Shown here in pieces: positions 20,498-30,298 of a stretch of 64,000 nt of DNA (its first letter is position 1; the number at the start of each line of letters is the position of its first letter). The notes below the pieces were generated by a model, which worked only from the letters and a program-made list of their open reading frames with translations, was not told the origin of the DNA and made no database searches. The stretch covers positions 219,830 to 283,829 of the forward strand of contig JAJFJA010000059.1 of assembly GCA_021774445.1 (NCBI GenBank). Reading direction: 5' to 3'. Source of the DNA: Alphaproteobacteria bacterium (lineage in GTDB: Bacteria > Pseudomonadota > Alphaproteobacteria > UBA6615). A program made the position numbers and the translations under genes.

Positions 20498-23064
20498 GCC
20501 CCGCCGTACCGAGCCACGCGTCATGGAGCCGGCAATGGGCCATTGCCGCGCGGCTCGCCCGCCGTGAGTTACGTGGCGGCCTCCACGGCTTCCGCATCCT
20601 GCTCGCCTGCTTGATCCTGGGTGTTGCCGCCATCGCCGGTGTCGGTTCTGTGTCCCAGGCTATTCTGTCCAGCCTGGCCAGCGATGCCCGCGAGATCCTC
20701 GGCGGCGATGTCGCGTTGCGCTTGATCCATCGTCCGGCGACGGCCGAGCAACAAGACCATCTCGCCGCCAGCGGCGATGTGGCCGGCTTTGTTGATCTGC
20801 GCGCTATGGCCCGTGCCAATGCCCCGGGCAATGACCGCCGCGCGTTGGTCGAACTCAAAGCGGTAGACGGTCTTTATCCTCTCTATGGCGAGCTGACCAC
20901 CGAGCCCCAGCTCATCCCCGACGATATCTTCCTGCCGCGCGATGGCCTTTGGGGGGCGGCGGTCGACGCCAACCTGCTCGAACGCCTGGAGTTAAAGCTC
21001 GGCCAGCAGGTCATGATCGGCGAGTTGCCGGTTGAGCTTCGGGCGATCATCGCTCACGAACCGGATCGGGCCAGCGGCGGCGCCATCGGGTTTTCCCTCG
21101 GCCCACGGGTCATGATCTCCAAGGCCGCCTTGCCCGACACCGGCCTGGTCCAGCCCGGCAGCCTGGTCTATTACGTCTACCGCTTGCGCCTGCCCGAAAG
21201 CACCGACCCAGCCATCTGGAGCCGCGAACTTGCGGCAACCTTCCCCGATGCCGGCTGGCGAATTCGCACCATGGACGAAGCCGCGCCGAGCCTGACACAG
21301 CTCATCGGCCGCACCACTTTGTTCCTCACCTTGGTTGGTTTGACGGCTTTGTTGGTCGGCGGCGTCGGCGTTGCCAATGCCGTTCGTGCTTATCTCGAAA
21401 GCAAGACCGGGGTCATCGCCACTTTCAAATGCCTCGGCGCATCCTCTTGGCTGATCTTTCGGGTCTATCTGCTGCAAATCATGGCTTTGACGGCGGTCGG
21501 GGTCGTTGTCGGCGTAATCCTCGGTGCCGCCACCCCACTACTTGCGGGCGGTTTGCTCTCCGACTTCCTCGAAATCAACATTCGCTTCGCGCTATTCCCC
21601 GCGCCACTGCTGCTGGCCGCTGTGTTTGGCGTGCTCACCGCCTTGGCTTTCGCCACTTGGCCACTTGCCAGAGCCGGCGATGTTCCCGCCGCCAGCCTGT
21701 TTCGCAGCACCGTCGCCCCGCTGGCGGCGCGGCCCCGTCCGGCCTATATCGCCGCTGGTTTGGTTGCCGCAGTTCTGCTCGCCGGCCTCGCCATCGTCAC
21801 CGCGCAGGATCGCGGTTTCGCGACTTGGTTCGTCGGCGGCGCCATTGGCGCCCTGCTCACATTTCAGCTTGCCGGCCATGGCATCATGGCCCTGGCCCGC
21901 CGCGTGCCGCGTGTCCGCATCCCCGCCTTGCGCCTCGCGTTGGCCAATTTGCATCGTCCTGGCGCCCCAACCCCGAGTGTTGTTCTATCTCTCGGCCTCG
22001 GGCTTACGGTCTTGGTCGCCGTTGCGCTGATTCAAGCCAATATGAGCCGCCAAATCATGGACGAGTTGCCGGCCGAGGCACCGGCGTTCTTTTTCCTCGA
22101 CATCCAGCCCGACCAGGTCGCCCCGTTCGAGACCCTGGTCGCCACCGTCGACGGCGTCCAGGGATCCCAGCAAGTTCCCATGCTGCGCGGCCGCATTACC
22201 GAGATCAACGGCCGCCGTGCCCGCCCGGAAGATGTCCAGCCCGAGGCCCGCTGGGCCTTGCGCGGCGACCGTGGCGTCACCTGGGCGCGCTTGGCACCGG
22301 ACAATAGCCCGATCGTCGCCGGTGAATGGTGGCCGGCCGACTATGCCGGCCCGCCGTTGGTCAGCTTCGATGCCGAAACCGCCGCCGGCCTCGGTCTCGC
22401 CATCGGCGATCACCTGACCATCAACGTGCTGGGCCGCAATTTGGAGGCCGAGGTTGCCAACCTGCGTGAGATCGAGTGGGGTAGCCTGGCGATCAATTTC
22501 ATGATGATCTTTTCGCCTGGCATCCTCGAGGCCGCACCGCGCATGCATATCGCCACCGTATTCGCCGACGTCGCCTCCGAAGGCCCCCTCGAGCGCGCCG
22601 TTACCGACCGTTTCGCCAATATCAGCGCCATTCGCGTCCGCGATGCTCTGGCCACCGTCAACCGTGTTGTCCAATCCATCGCCTCGGCGGTCCGGTTGAC
22701 CGCGTCTGTGACCTTGTTGGCCGGCACGCTCGTCCTTGCCGGTGCGGTTGCCGCGGGCCATCGCCGCCGTGTCTACGACGCTGTTATCCTCAAGGTGGTC
22801 GGCGCCACGCGTCGCCATTTGTTGACCGCTTTCCTGCTCGAATATGGCTTGCTCGGTATCATCACCGCCGCTATAGCCGGATTATTGGGGTCCGTCGCCG
22901 CCTGGGCCATACTCACCAAGGTTATGGAGATCCCTTGGCAATTCGAGCCCGGCGTCGTCTTCGCCACCGGCATCGGCTGCACCCTGATAACACTGACTTT
23001 TGGATTTGCCGGAACCTGGCGGGCCTTGAGCCACAAAGCAGCCCCATTGTTGCGTAATGAATAA
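20494..23064 (+). CDS. ABC transporter permease (YbbP/FtsX-like)
   Basis: 856 aa membrane protein, FtsX domains; ATGA overlap with ATPase gene. Confidence 0.9.
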   Translation: MSPAVPSHASWSRQWAIAARLARRELRGGLHGFRILLACLILGVAAIAGVGSVSQAILSSLASDAREILGGDVALRLIHRPATAEQQDHLAASGDVAGFVDLRAMARANAPGNDRRALVELKAVDGLYPLYGELTTEPQLIPDDIFLPRDGLWGAAVDANLLERLELKLGQQVMIGELPVELRAIIAHEPDRASGGAIGFSLGPRVMISKAALPDTGLVQPGSLVYYVYRLRLPESTDPAIWSRELAATFPDAGWRIRTMDEAAPSLTQLIGRTTLFLTLVGLTALLVGGVGVANAVRAYLESKTGVIATFKCLGASSWLIFRVYLLQIMALTAVGVVVGVILGAATPLLAGGLLSDFLEINIRFALFPAPLLLAAVFGVLTALAFATWPLARAGDVPAASLFRSTVAPLAARPRPAYIAAGLVAAVLLAGLAIVTAQDRGFATWFVGGAIGALLTFQLAGHGIMALARRVPRVRIPALRLALANLHRPGAPTPSVVLSLGLGLTVLVAVALIQANMSRQIMDELPAEAPAFFFLDIQPDQVAPFETLVATVDGVQGSQQVPMLRGRITEINGRRARPEDVQPEARWALRGDRGVTWARLAPDNSPIVAGEWWPADYAGPPLVSFDAETAAGLGLAIGDHLTINVLGRNLEAEVANLREIEWGSLAINFMMIFSPGILEAAPRMHIATVFADVASEGPLERAVTDRFANISAIRVRDALATVNRVVQSIASAVRLTASVTLLAGTLVLAGAVAAGHRRRVYDAVILKVVGATRRHLLTAFLLEYGLLGIITAAIAGLLGSVAAWAILTKVMEIPWQFEPGVVFATGIGCTLITLTFGFAGTWRALSHKAAPLLRNE

Positions 23065-23854
23065 GGCGGGTTCCTTGGGAGTGAGTTTCGCGATGTTATC
23101 CCCTGCCGCGCTAACGGCCGTGCGCGCAAACCGGCCGATCTTGACGCTAGTGACCCACCTGGCCGGCGGCGGCCTGCTCTTGGCCGCCATCGCCAACGCC
23201 ACCGGCGCCATGCTACCGCTGCCCAGCGGCTATCTGCCGCTAAGTCTCGGACTTTACGGAATTTTGCTGGCCCTGCTGCTTACGGCGGCCGGGACCGCCC
23301 CGCCTTATCACTTCGGCACCGCCAATCGGATCACTCTATTGCGGGCGATCCTCGTCTGCCTGATCGGTGGCGTCGTGATCCAAACCAGCCATACCACAAC
23401 GATCATCTGGCTGACGGTCGCCACCGCTGCGGTCGCCGAGATACTAGACGGCCTGGACGGCTGGGCCGCCCGCCGCAAAGGCCTCAGTTCCGCCTTTGGC
23501 GCCCGCTTCGATGTCGAGACGGATTCGCTTTTTATTCTGCTGCTCGCCGTACTGATCTGGCGTTTCGAGAAGACCGGCGCTTGGATTCTGGTCATCGGCA
23601 TGATGCGGTATGGCTTTTTGCTCGCCGGGCTGTTCCTCGCCGCCTTGCGCCGTCCACTCCCACCGAGCAAACGCCGCCAGAGCATCTGCGTCGCCCAAGC
23701 GGTTCTACTGACCGTCTGCCTAACCCCGCTGGTGACGCCGGCCATGGCCGGGTTCATCGCCGCCGCCGCGCTGGCCGTCCTGACTTGGTCGTTCGCCGTC
23801 GATATCGTTTGGTTGCTGCGCGCCACGCCGGCTGAAGGAGAACCCCAATGTTAG
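23057..23854 (+). CDS. CDP-alcohol phosphatidyltransferase family protein
   Basis: ANRITLLRAILVCLIGG...LDGLDGWAARRKGLSSAFGARFDVETD (DGxxAR...GxxxDxxxD). Confidence 0.85.
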   Translation: MNKAGSLGVSFAMLSPAALTAVRANRPILTLVTHLAGGGLLLAAIANATGAMLPLPSGYLPLSLGLYGILLALLLTAAGTAPPYHFGTANRITLLRAILVCLIGGVVIQTSHTTTIIWLTVATAAVAEILDGLDGWAARRKGLSSAFGARFDVETDSLFILLLAVLIWRFEKTGAWILVIGMMRYGFLLAGLFLAALRRPLPPSKRRQSICVAQAVLLTVCLTPLVTPAMAGFIAAAALAVLTWSFAVDIVWLLRATPAEGEPQC

Positions 23855-24450
23855 CGAATATCGGTCGCCGCTTGCCGCTGCTTTACGGTCTCGCCGCCGC
23901 CGCCTTTGTCACCGCCGCGCCGGCCCACGCCGCACCGGAGGAATACACCATCGATCCGGAGCATTTTTCGATCGGCTTCATGGCCAGCCACGTTGGTTAC
24001 GCCGATGTCCTCGGCATGTTCCTCGAGGCTAACGGCTCCTTCACCTATGACGCCGACGCCGCCACCCTCAGCGACATTCGCATCGAAATCGAGTCCGACA
24101 GCGTCTTTTCCAATCATAAGAAACGCGACCGTCACTTGCGCAGCCCCGATTTCCTCAACGCCCGGGAGTTTCCCAAGATCGTCTTCACCGGGACCGGCGC
24201 CACCAAGACCGGCGAGACCACCGGCATCGTCGAGGGCCAGCTTGAACTGCTCGGCCAAAGCCAGCCGGTGAGCCTGGAAATCACCTTGAACAAGGCGGCG
24301 GTCTATCCCTTCGGTCATGGCAAATACACCCTCGGCATCTCGGCGCGCGCCGGTTTCAAACGCAGCGCTTTCGGCATGACCTATTCTGTCGACGACTTAG
24401 TTGGCGATGATGTCGAATTGATCCTCGAATTTGAGGCAAATCGACAGTGA
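23848..24450 (+). CDS. YceI family periplasmic protein
   Basis: EYTIDPEHFSIGFMASHVGYADVLGMF...HLRSPDFLNAREFPKIVFTGTG. Confidence 0.92.
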   Translation: MLANIGRRLPLLYGLAAAAFVTAAPAHAAPEEYTIDPEHFSIGFMASHVGYADVLGMFLEANGSFTYDADAATLSDIRIEIESDSVFSNHKKRDRHLRSPDFLNAREFPKIVFTGTGATKTGETTGIVEGQLELLGQSQPVSLEITLNKAAVYPFGHGKYTLGISARAGFKRSAFGMTYSVDDLVGDDVELILEFEANRQ

Positions 24451-24594
24451 TTCAGCGGTTTGTCGGGCCGTTCAACAGCGCGTGAAGCGGCGGCAAGGCT
24501 TGATTTACCGCCCATCTGCACCCATATTTGTCCAGGTGCCGGGGTTGGCTCGGCATGACTTGATTAGACTTGTCCGCTAGAGGGTACAGCAACG

Positions 24595-25311
24595 ATGGCG
24601 CTTAACATACCGCGACAGACCCAGAGCCGCGCGGCCATGGCCGTTGGCCAGATTGATGAGGGCCTCCGGGCCCATATGCTCCGCGTCTACAACTACATGA
24701 CGGTCGCCCTGGCTCTGACCGGGATCGTCGCTTATCTGGTGGCGTCAACACCGCTGGCCGACGTGATCTTCGGCTCCGGCTTGGCGATTGTCGTCATGCT
24801 CGCGCCCATCGGCGTGGTTCTGTTCCTCAGCGCCCGCATCCATAAAATGAGTTTCGCCAGCACTCAGACCGCATTCTGGGTCTTCGCGGTGCTGATGGGG
24901 CTATCCCTGGCGTCGGTCTTCCTGGCCTATACCCAGACCAGTATCGCGCGCGTATTTTTCATCACCGCCGCGACTTTCGCCAGCATGAGCGTTTACGGCT
25001 ATACCACGAAGCGGGACTTGACCGGTCTTGGTTCGTTCCTGTTCATGGGTTTGATCGGCATTATTCTCGCCAGCGTCGTCAATATCTTCATTGGCAGCGC
25101 CGTCATGCAGTTCGCCATCTCGGTGATCGGCGTGTTGGTGTTCGTTGGCCTGACCGCCTACGACACCCAGAAGATCAAGGAAATGTATTACGAAGGCGAC
25201 GGTACGGAGGTCGCCGGCAAGAAGGCGATCATGGGCGCCTTGCGCCTCTATCTCGACTTCATCAACCTCTTCTTAATGCTGTTGCACTTGTTCGGCATCG
25301 CCCGCGAGTAG
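24595..25311 (+). CDS. Bax inhibitor-1/YccA family membrane protein
   Basis: LRAHMLRVYNYMTVALALTGIVAYLVAS...YDTQKIKEMY...ALRLYLDFINLFLMLLHLFG. Confidence 0.94.
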   Translation: MALNIPRQTQSRAAMAVGQIDEGLRAHMLRVYNYMTVALALTGIVAYLVASTPLADVIFGSGLAIVVMLAPIGVVLFLSARIHKMSFASTQTAFWVFAVLMGLSLASVFLAYTQTSIARVFFITAATFASMSVYGYTTKRDLTGLGSFLFMGLIGIILASVVNIFIGSAVMQFAISVIGVLVFVGLTAYDTQKIKEMYYEGDGTEVAGKKAIMGALRLYLDFINLFLMLLHLFGIARE

Positions 25312-25334
25312 CCGCGACGGCGCCTTGACAAATC

Positions 25335-25365
25335 AACGCCCGGAAATATTCCGGGCGTTTTTTTT
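25335..25365 (+). terminator. Rho-independent terminator after BI-1 gene
   Basis: AACGCCCGGAA-ATA-TTCCGGGCGTT then T-run: 11-bp perfect stem, 3-nt loop. Confidence 0.93.
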
Positions 25366-25438
25366 GCGCTTTGACATTCGCGGCGCCCGACGCCAGGGTC
25401 GCCGACCACACCAATACCGGCGACCACCAGAGACGGCA

Positions 25439-25858
25439 ATGAAGCGCAACATCCTTGAAGTGACCGTTGGTTGGGGCGATTGCGATCCGGCGGAGATCGT
25501 CTACTACCCCAACTACTACCGCTGGTTCGACGATGCCACTCACGCCCTGTTCCGCAGTGTTGGCCTCGATATCGGCAAGTTATATAAGGAGCACCGCGTC
25601 GTCGGCATGCCGCTGGTCGAAAGCAGCGCCCGCTACGTATCGCCCTCCGCCTTCGGCGACGTGCTGAAGATCGCCAGCGCCGTCAGTTCCTGGCAGCGCA
25701 AGGTGCTGGTGGTCTCTCACACCGTCACCAACAACGGCCGTCTGGCTGTCGAGGGCAGCGAAACCCGCATCTGGGGGATGCGCCACCCCGACGACCCATC
25801 CCGTCTCAAGGCCGGTGAGATTCCCGCCGATATCCGCCGCCGCTTCGAAGCCGCCTAA
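25439..25858 (+). CDS. Acyl-CoA thioesterase (4-hydroxybenzoyl-CoA thioesterase family)
   Basis: VGWGDCDPAEIVYYPNYYRWFDDATHALF hotdog-fold motif. Confidence 0.88.
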   Translation: MKRNILEVTVGWGDCDPAEIVYYPNYYRWFDDATHALFRSVGLDIGKLYKEHRVVGMPLVESSARYVSPSAFGDVLKIASAVSSWQRKVLVVSHTVTNNGRLAVEGSETRIWGMRHPDDPSRLKAGEIPADIRRRFEAA

Positions 25859-25870
25859 GAGCCGACCGCG

Positions 25871-26320
25871 TCAACTGGTAAGCCGGGCCAGCAACCCCAT
25901 CAATTGCGCCCGTTCCGCCGGCGTCAACATCGCGCTCAGCGCGTCGTCCTGCTCCTTGACCAGATCGGTCAGCACGGTCAACGCCTGCGTCCCGGCGTCG
26001 GTGAGGCTCAAAACATGGTAGCGCCGATCTTGCGGCGAGCGTTGCCGGGCGATCCAATCCCGCGCCTCCAATCGATCTAGCAAAGACACCAAGGTCGATT
26101 GATCGGTACCGACGGCCTCCGACAACACCCGCTGGGTAAGCCCCGGATTGTTGCCGATCAGCACCAGCACCGCGAACTGTGTGGGCGTGACCTGACGCTC
26201 TTGCAGATGCCGCGAGAAGGACTGGAACACCAGCAGTTGCGCCCGCCGAAGTTGGTAGCCGAGCAGCCCGGGCAGCATGCCGTAATCGATGGCATCAAGA
26301 TCGGTAATGGTTTCGTTCAT
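25871..26320 (-). CDS. MarR-family transcriptional regulator
   Basis: VTPTQFAVLVLIGNNPGLTQRVLSEAVGTDQSTLVSLLDRLEARDWIARQRSPQDRRYHVLSLT. Confidence 0.93.
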   Translation of the reverse strand: MNETITDLDAIDYGMLPGLLGYQLRRAQLLVFQSFSRHLQERQVTPTQFAVLVLIGNNPGLTQRVLSEAVGTDQSTLVSLLDRLEARDWIARQRSPQDRRYHVLSLTDAGTQALTVLTDLVKEQDDALSAMLTPAERAQLMGLLARLTS

Positions 26321-26468
26321 ACCCTACGCTTTCCCAAGCCTGCGCCCTGGCTTGGGGGCAAGAGCCGACGCCGCACATCCGATAAGCATAATGTCACGGC
26401 GTAACTATTGGGAGAACAAACCATTGCCGACGGCGCACGCGGCCCTAGGGTTAATTGCTAGGCCGTGC

Positions 26469-27326
26469 CTACAAGACCGGCGCCAATATGCGGATATTCT
26501 TGAAGCGCATCTCCCGGCTGCGAACCCGGTCCACCTGATCCGGCCAATCCCACTTATACAGGCCGAAGATCATGTAGCGGCCCTTCTCGTCGTTGAAGGT
26601 CGTAATCGTGTTTTCGCGGGCGAACAGCAGCTCACCATCCTTGTATAGCCGCATGTAGCCGGGATCGGCATAGTCGTGCGACCACTTCACCTCCAGCCGC
26701 CATTGCACGTCGCGGCCAATATCGACTTTGCCGATGTCGATAATCTCGAATTCTTCATAGTCCTGCCAATCGGCCGGCCGATGAACCCGCTTCGACTCGG
26801 CCCGCCGGTTGAACTCGAGCCGGTCGCGATTGAAATAGATCGCCGCGATCGGATTGCGCCAGGTCTCGCCCTGATCAAAATCCGGTATGCCATGCCATTG
26901 CCAGAACAGCTCGCCGATACCATCCGGCTTCCAGCCTTCCGGAATGTAGCTGGTGATCTCGTAAATCAGATCGACCCCGACGCGTGCGTCACCATCGCCA
27001 TCGATGAAATAGGCCTCCGGCAACCGCGAGGCGATCACCATATCGGCCCGCCGCTCGCCCTTATCGACCGAAATCGCCGACACGATCTCGCCGCCCCGAA
27101 CCACCGTATTGTTACTTGTCGTCGGGTCGCCGTTATAATCGAGGCCCAATCGGGTGATCGGCGTCCCGTCCTTGTGACGGCTCAGATCGCCGCTGTCGAA
27201 CAGCACGATCTCGGGGCCGCCCGGCGCCGCCTGAGCGCCGCCTGGCAGCAGGCCGGCAATGCCGATCCCGGGGCCGGCCATGGCGCCCCAAACCAGGACG
27301 GATAGGAGAATATTCCTGCCGTTCAT
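26469..27326 (-). CDS. Secreted heparin-lyase-I-like polysaccharide lyase
   Basis: Signal peptide; ELFWQWHGIPDFDQGETWRNPIAAIYFNRDRLEFNRR...YMRLYKDGELLF...MIFGLYKWDWPDQ; jelly-roll lyase pattern. Confidence 0.65.
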   Translation of the reverse strand: MNGRNILLSVLVWGAMAGPGIGIAGLLPGGAQAAPGGPEIVLFDSGDLSRHKDGTPITRLGLDYNGDPTTSNNTVVRGGEIVSAISVDKGERRADMVIASRLPEAYFIDGDGDARVGVDLIYEITSYIPEGWKPDGIGELFWQWHGIPDFDQGETWRNPIAAIYFNRDRLEFNRRAESKRVHRPADWQDYEEFEIIDIGKVDIGRDVQWRLEVKWSHDYADPGYMRLYKDGELLFARENTITTFNDEKGRYMIFGLYKWDWPDQVDRVRSREMRFKNIRILAPVL

Positions 27327-27533
27327 CGAAGCTCCATTCGTCTTAGTCCCAGCACCGCTTTAGCATAGGCGAGAATCGCCTCGTGCTGAGCCCGCGATAA
27401 AGTAGTGCGTGCTCCGCCCTCGCGCAGTGGTGCACCGGCATTGCCGCCAATATCATGCCTCCGCCGTCGATCGCCGCCACGATGCCCCACAAAAAAAGGG
27501 CCGTAGCGGCGTCGAAACCTGCAAGAGGCGCGA

Positions 27534-29003
27534 ATGTCGCAATCCCTGGCGGACCAGTCCCGGCCCGGCGCCGCACATCCTCGATCGGCCGCACGTCCTC
27601 GATCGAACGCGCTCGCCGCCGCTGGCGCGATCATCCTGGCCGGGCTGATCTTTTCCTGGGTCGCTGTCTACAACGGCTATCCGCTGGTTTTCCACGACAG
27701 TGCCGAATATATCCGCCTAGCGCTGGAATTTTCGACCCGTTGGAACGGCACGCCTTTCTACAGTGTCTTCATGGCCCCGTTCCATGCCACCGTGACCCTC
27801 TGGCCCGTCGTCTTCGCCCAAGGGATCATTATTGCTCATTTGATTTATTTGGTGATCCGCTGTGCCGCCGGCACGGTCGGCCCCGGCCGATTTGCCGTCA
27901 CCATCGTGGCGCTCGCCTTGTTTTCCAGTCTGCCCTGGTTCAGCGGCCAGCTCATGCCGGATCTGTTCACGCCCGTCGTCGTTCTCGGCATGGCCCTGCT
28001 CGGCTTCGCCGCGGCCCGGCTGGCGCGATGGGAGCGCGTCTATCTGTTGCTGCTCACCGCCGGCGCCATCTCGGTCCATCTCACCCACATCCCTCTCGCC
28101 CTTGGCCTGGCTCTGGTCATCCCGGCCCTGCATCTGCTCCTCGCCCGTGCCCGCATGCCGGCCCCGGGGAGTTGGGTCTTGGCCGTAATTCCAGCGGTCT
28201 TGGCAATTGCCGCGGTGCTCGCCCTCAACACCGTCGTTTACGGCCGGACCACCCTGTCACCTTACGGTTCGGTGATGCCGCTCGCCCGCTTTATCGCCGA
28301 TGGCCCGGCACGCACATATCTCCAGACCGCCTGCCCGCAAGCCGGTTACGCCTTGTGCGAAGTTGCCGACGAGTTGCCCGACGATGCCGATGTCTTCCTC
28401 TGGGGCGGCCATGATCTGGCCGCGGTGCAAGCCAACGACGGCAGCGTCATGGACAAGGTCGGCGGCTACCAGGTCGTCCACGAAGAGGCCGGCACGATCA
28501 TTCGCGCGACTCTGCAAGAGCATTTCCTTTGGCAGCTCGGCAGCGCCACGCGCAACGCCTTTCGCCAATTCGGCCGCTTCGCCACCGGCGACGGCCTCGG
28601 TGTCTATGCGGCCAAGCGTACTGTCTTAGGCGCCGAGGGTGCGGCCTATGCGGACCAGGTGCTGCAGCGCTATTTCCCTGGCGACTTCGCCGCCTATGAC
28701 GGCTCGAAGCAGCTTCTGGAAACCCTGCCCATCACCGCTGTCCGGCCGTTTCATTTGGTCGCCGGCCTGCTTGCCGCCGCGGCCGCGATCGCCATCGTCG
28801 GCCGCGCCCTGCGTCGCCGTCAGCCGCTCGAGGTGGCCTTGTTCGCGACGATCCTCCTGGCCTTGGTCGGCAACGCCGTGATCACCGGCAGTCTCGGCGC
28901 CGTCCATGACCGCTACCAGAGCCGGCTGATTTGGCTCGTCATGCTCTACGCTTTGGTGTTCTGGCCCATCCTCCGCCGGCGGCCTCAAGACGCCCCGCCC
29001 TGA
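27534..29003 (+). CDS. Multi-pass membrane protein, possible GT-C glycosyltransferase-like, function unknown
   Basis: 489 aa, many TM helices, FHDSAEYIRLALEF near N-terminus. Confidence 0.65.
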   Translation: MSQSLADQSRPGAAHPRSAARPRSNALAAAGAIILAGLIFSWVAVYNGYPLVFHDSAEYIRLALEFSTRWNGTPFYSVFMAPFHATVTLWPVVFAQGIIIAHLIYLVIRCAAGTVGPGRFAVTIVALALFSSLPWFSGQLMPDLFTPVVVLGMALLGFAAARLARWERVYLLLLTAGAISVHLTHIPLALGLALVIPALHLLLARARMPAPGSWVLAVIPAVLAIAAVLALNTVVYGRTTLSPYGSVMPLARFIADGPARTYLQTACPQAGYALCEVADELPDDADVFLWGGHDLAAVQANDGSVMDKVGGYQVVHEEAGTIIRATLQEHFLWQLGSATRNAFRQFGRFATGDGLGVYAAKRTVLGAEGAAYADQVLQRYFPGDFAAYDGSKQLLETLPITAVRPFHLVAGLLAAAAAIAIVGRALRRRQPLEVALFATILLALVGNAVITGSLGAVHDRYQSRLIWLVMLYALVFWPILRRRPQDAPP

Positions 29004-30298
29004 TCCGACGACCCGCCCTGGCGCAGCGCCGCGCCCCCCGCGAATCGGGCTTTTGGACCCAGCGCCTCGGCGATCCGCAACACCTCGTTCCATTTCGCCA
29101 TGCGTTCCGACCGGCTGAATGAGCCGACTTTGAACTGCGGCACCCCCCAGCCGACGGCAAGATGAGCGATCGTTACATCCTCGGTCTCCCCCGAGCGCGC
29201 CGAGACGATCCCGCCCATACCCACCGCTTGTGCGGCCTCCCAGGCCTGCCTCACCTCCATCAAGGTGCCGCGCTGGTTCGGTTTCAGCAGCACCGTGTTG
29301 GCCAGTCCCCGCGCCGCGGCATCGCGCACCCGGGCGCCATCGCTGACCAGCAGATCGTCACCCACGACCTGCATCCGCGTCCCGCACCGCGCCATCAGCA
29401 GGGCAAACCCCTCTGCATCGTCCTCCGCCAACGGATCTTCCAGCGACAGGATCGGATAGCGGTCGATCCACGCCATCAACAAGCCGACCATTTCGTCGCG
29501 GTCGATCTGCCGGCCCTCCAGCGCCAGCGCATAGCGGCCGTCGGCACCGAACTCCGACGCCGCGATATCGACCGCGATAGCCACCTGCTCCAGCGGCCGA
29601 TATCCCGCCGTCTCGATTGCTTGGCTGAGCGTCTCCAGCGCCTCTTCATTGCTCGCAAAGGCTGGCCAAAACCCACCCTCGTCTGCCACGCCGGCACGGG
29701 CGCCGCGCGCCGCCATCACCGTCCCCGCCACGCGGTAAATCTCCGCCGTCCAAGCCAATGCTTCGGCGAAACTCGCCGCCCCGGGGCAAACCACCATCAG
29801 ATCCTGAATGTCGATCCGCCGCCCGGCGTGGGCGCCGCCGCCGAAGATCTGGATCTCCGGCAGCGGGATCACGCTCGCGTCACCGCCGGCCAGCAAGGCG
29901 TATAGCGGCACGCCTTCATGGGCGGCCGCGGCATGCGCCGCCGCCATCGACACGGCAATGCAGGCATTGGCCCCTAGACGACTTTTGTTCTCCGTACCGT
30001 CGCGCTCGATCAGCAATCGATCCACCGCGTCGGGCGTCAACGCATCGGCGCCGGCCAGCACATCGGCGATGGCATCGTTCACATTCGCCACCGCCTGATT
30101 AACCCCGAACCCGCCAAACGCCGCCCCGCCGTCGCGCAGCTCTAGCGCTTCGTGCCGGCCGGTCGACGCCCCCGCCGGCGCCACCCCACGGCCCATGGCC
30201 CCCGACGCCAGGGTGACCTCGGCTTCCACCGTCGGCCGGCCGCGCGAATCCCACACCTGGCGCCCATACACACCCGTAATCAGGCTGCTCTTGCTCAT
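28985..30298 (-). CDS. Divergent enolase-family protein
   Basis: WDSRGRPTVEAEV...GASTGRHEALELRDG...GTENKSRLGANA...DEGGF...SLEDPL...VGDDLLVSD...LLKPNQRG; but VSARSGETED where enolase has VSHRSGETED. Confidence 0.85.
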   Translation of the reverse strand: MSKSSLITGVYGRQVWDSRGRPTVEAEVTLASGAMGRGVAPAGASTGRHEALELRDGGAAFGGFGVNQAVANVNDAIADVLAGADALTPDAVDRLLIERDGTENKSRLGANACIAVSMAAAHAAAAHEGVPLYALLAGGDASVIPLPEIQIFGGGAHAGRRIDIQDLMVVCPGAASFAEALAWTAEIYRVAGTVMAARGARAGVADEGGFWPAFASNEEALETLSQAIETAGYRPLEQVAIAVDIAASEFGADGRYALALEGRQIDRDEMVGLLMAWIDRYPILSLEDPLAEDDAEGFALLMARCGTRMQVVGDDLLVSDGARVRDAAARGLANTVLLKPNQRGTLMEVRQAWEAAQAVGMGGIVSARSGETEDVTIAHLAVGWGVPQFKVGSFSRSERMAKWNEVLRIAEALGPKARFAGGAALRQGGSSDQGGAS

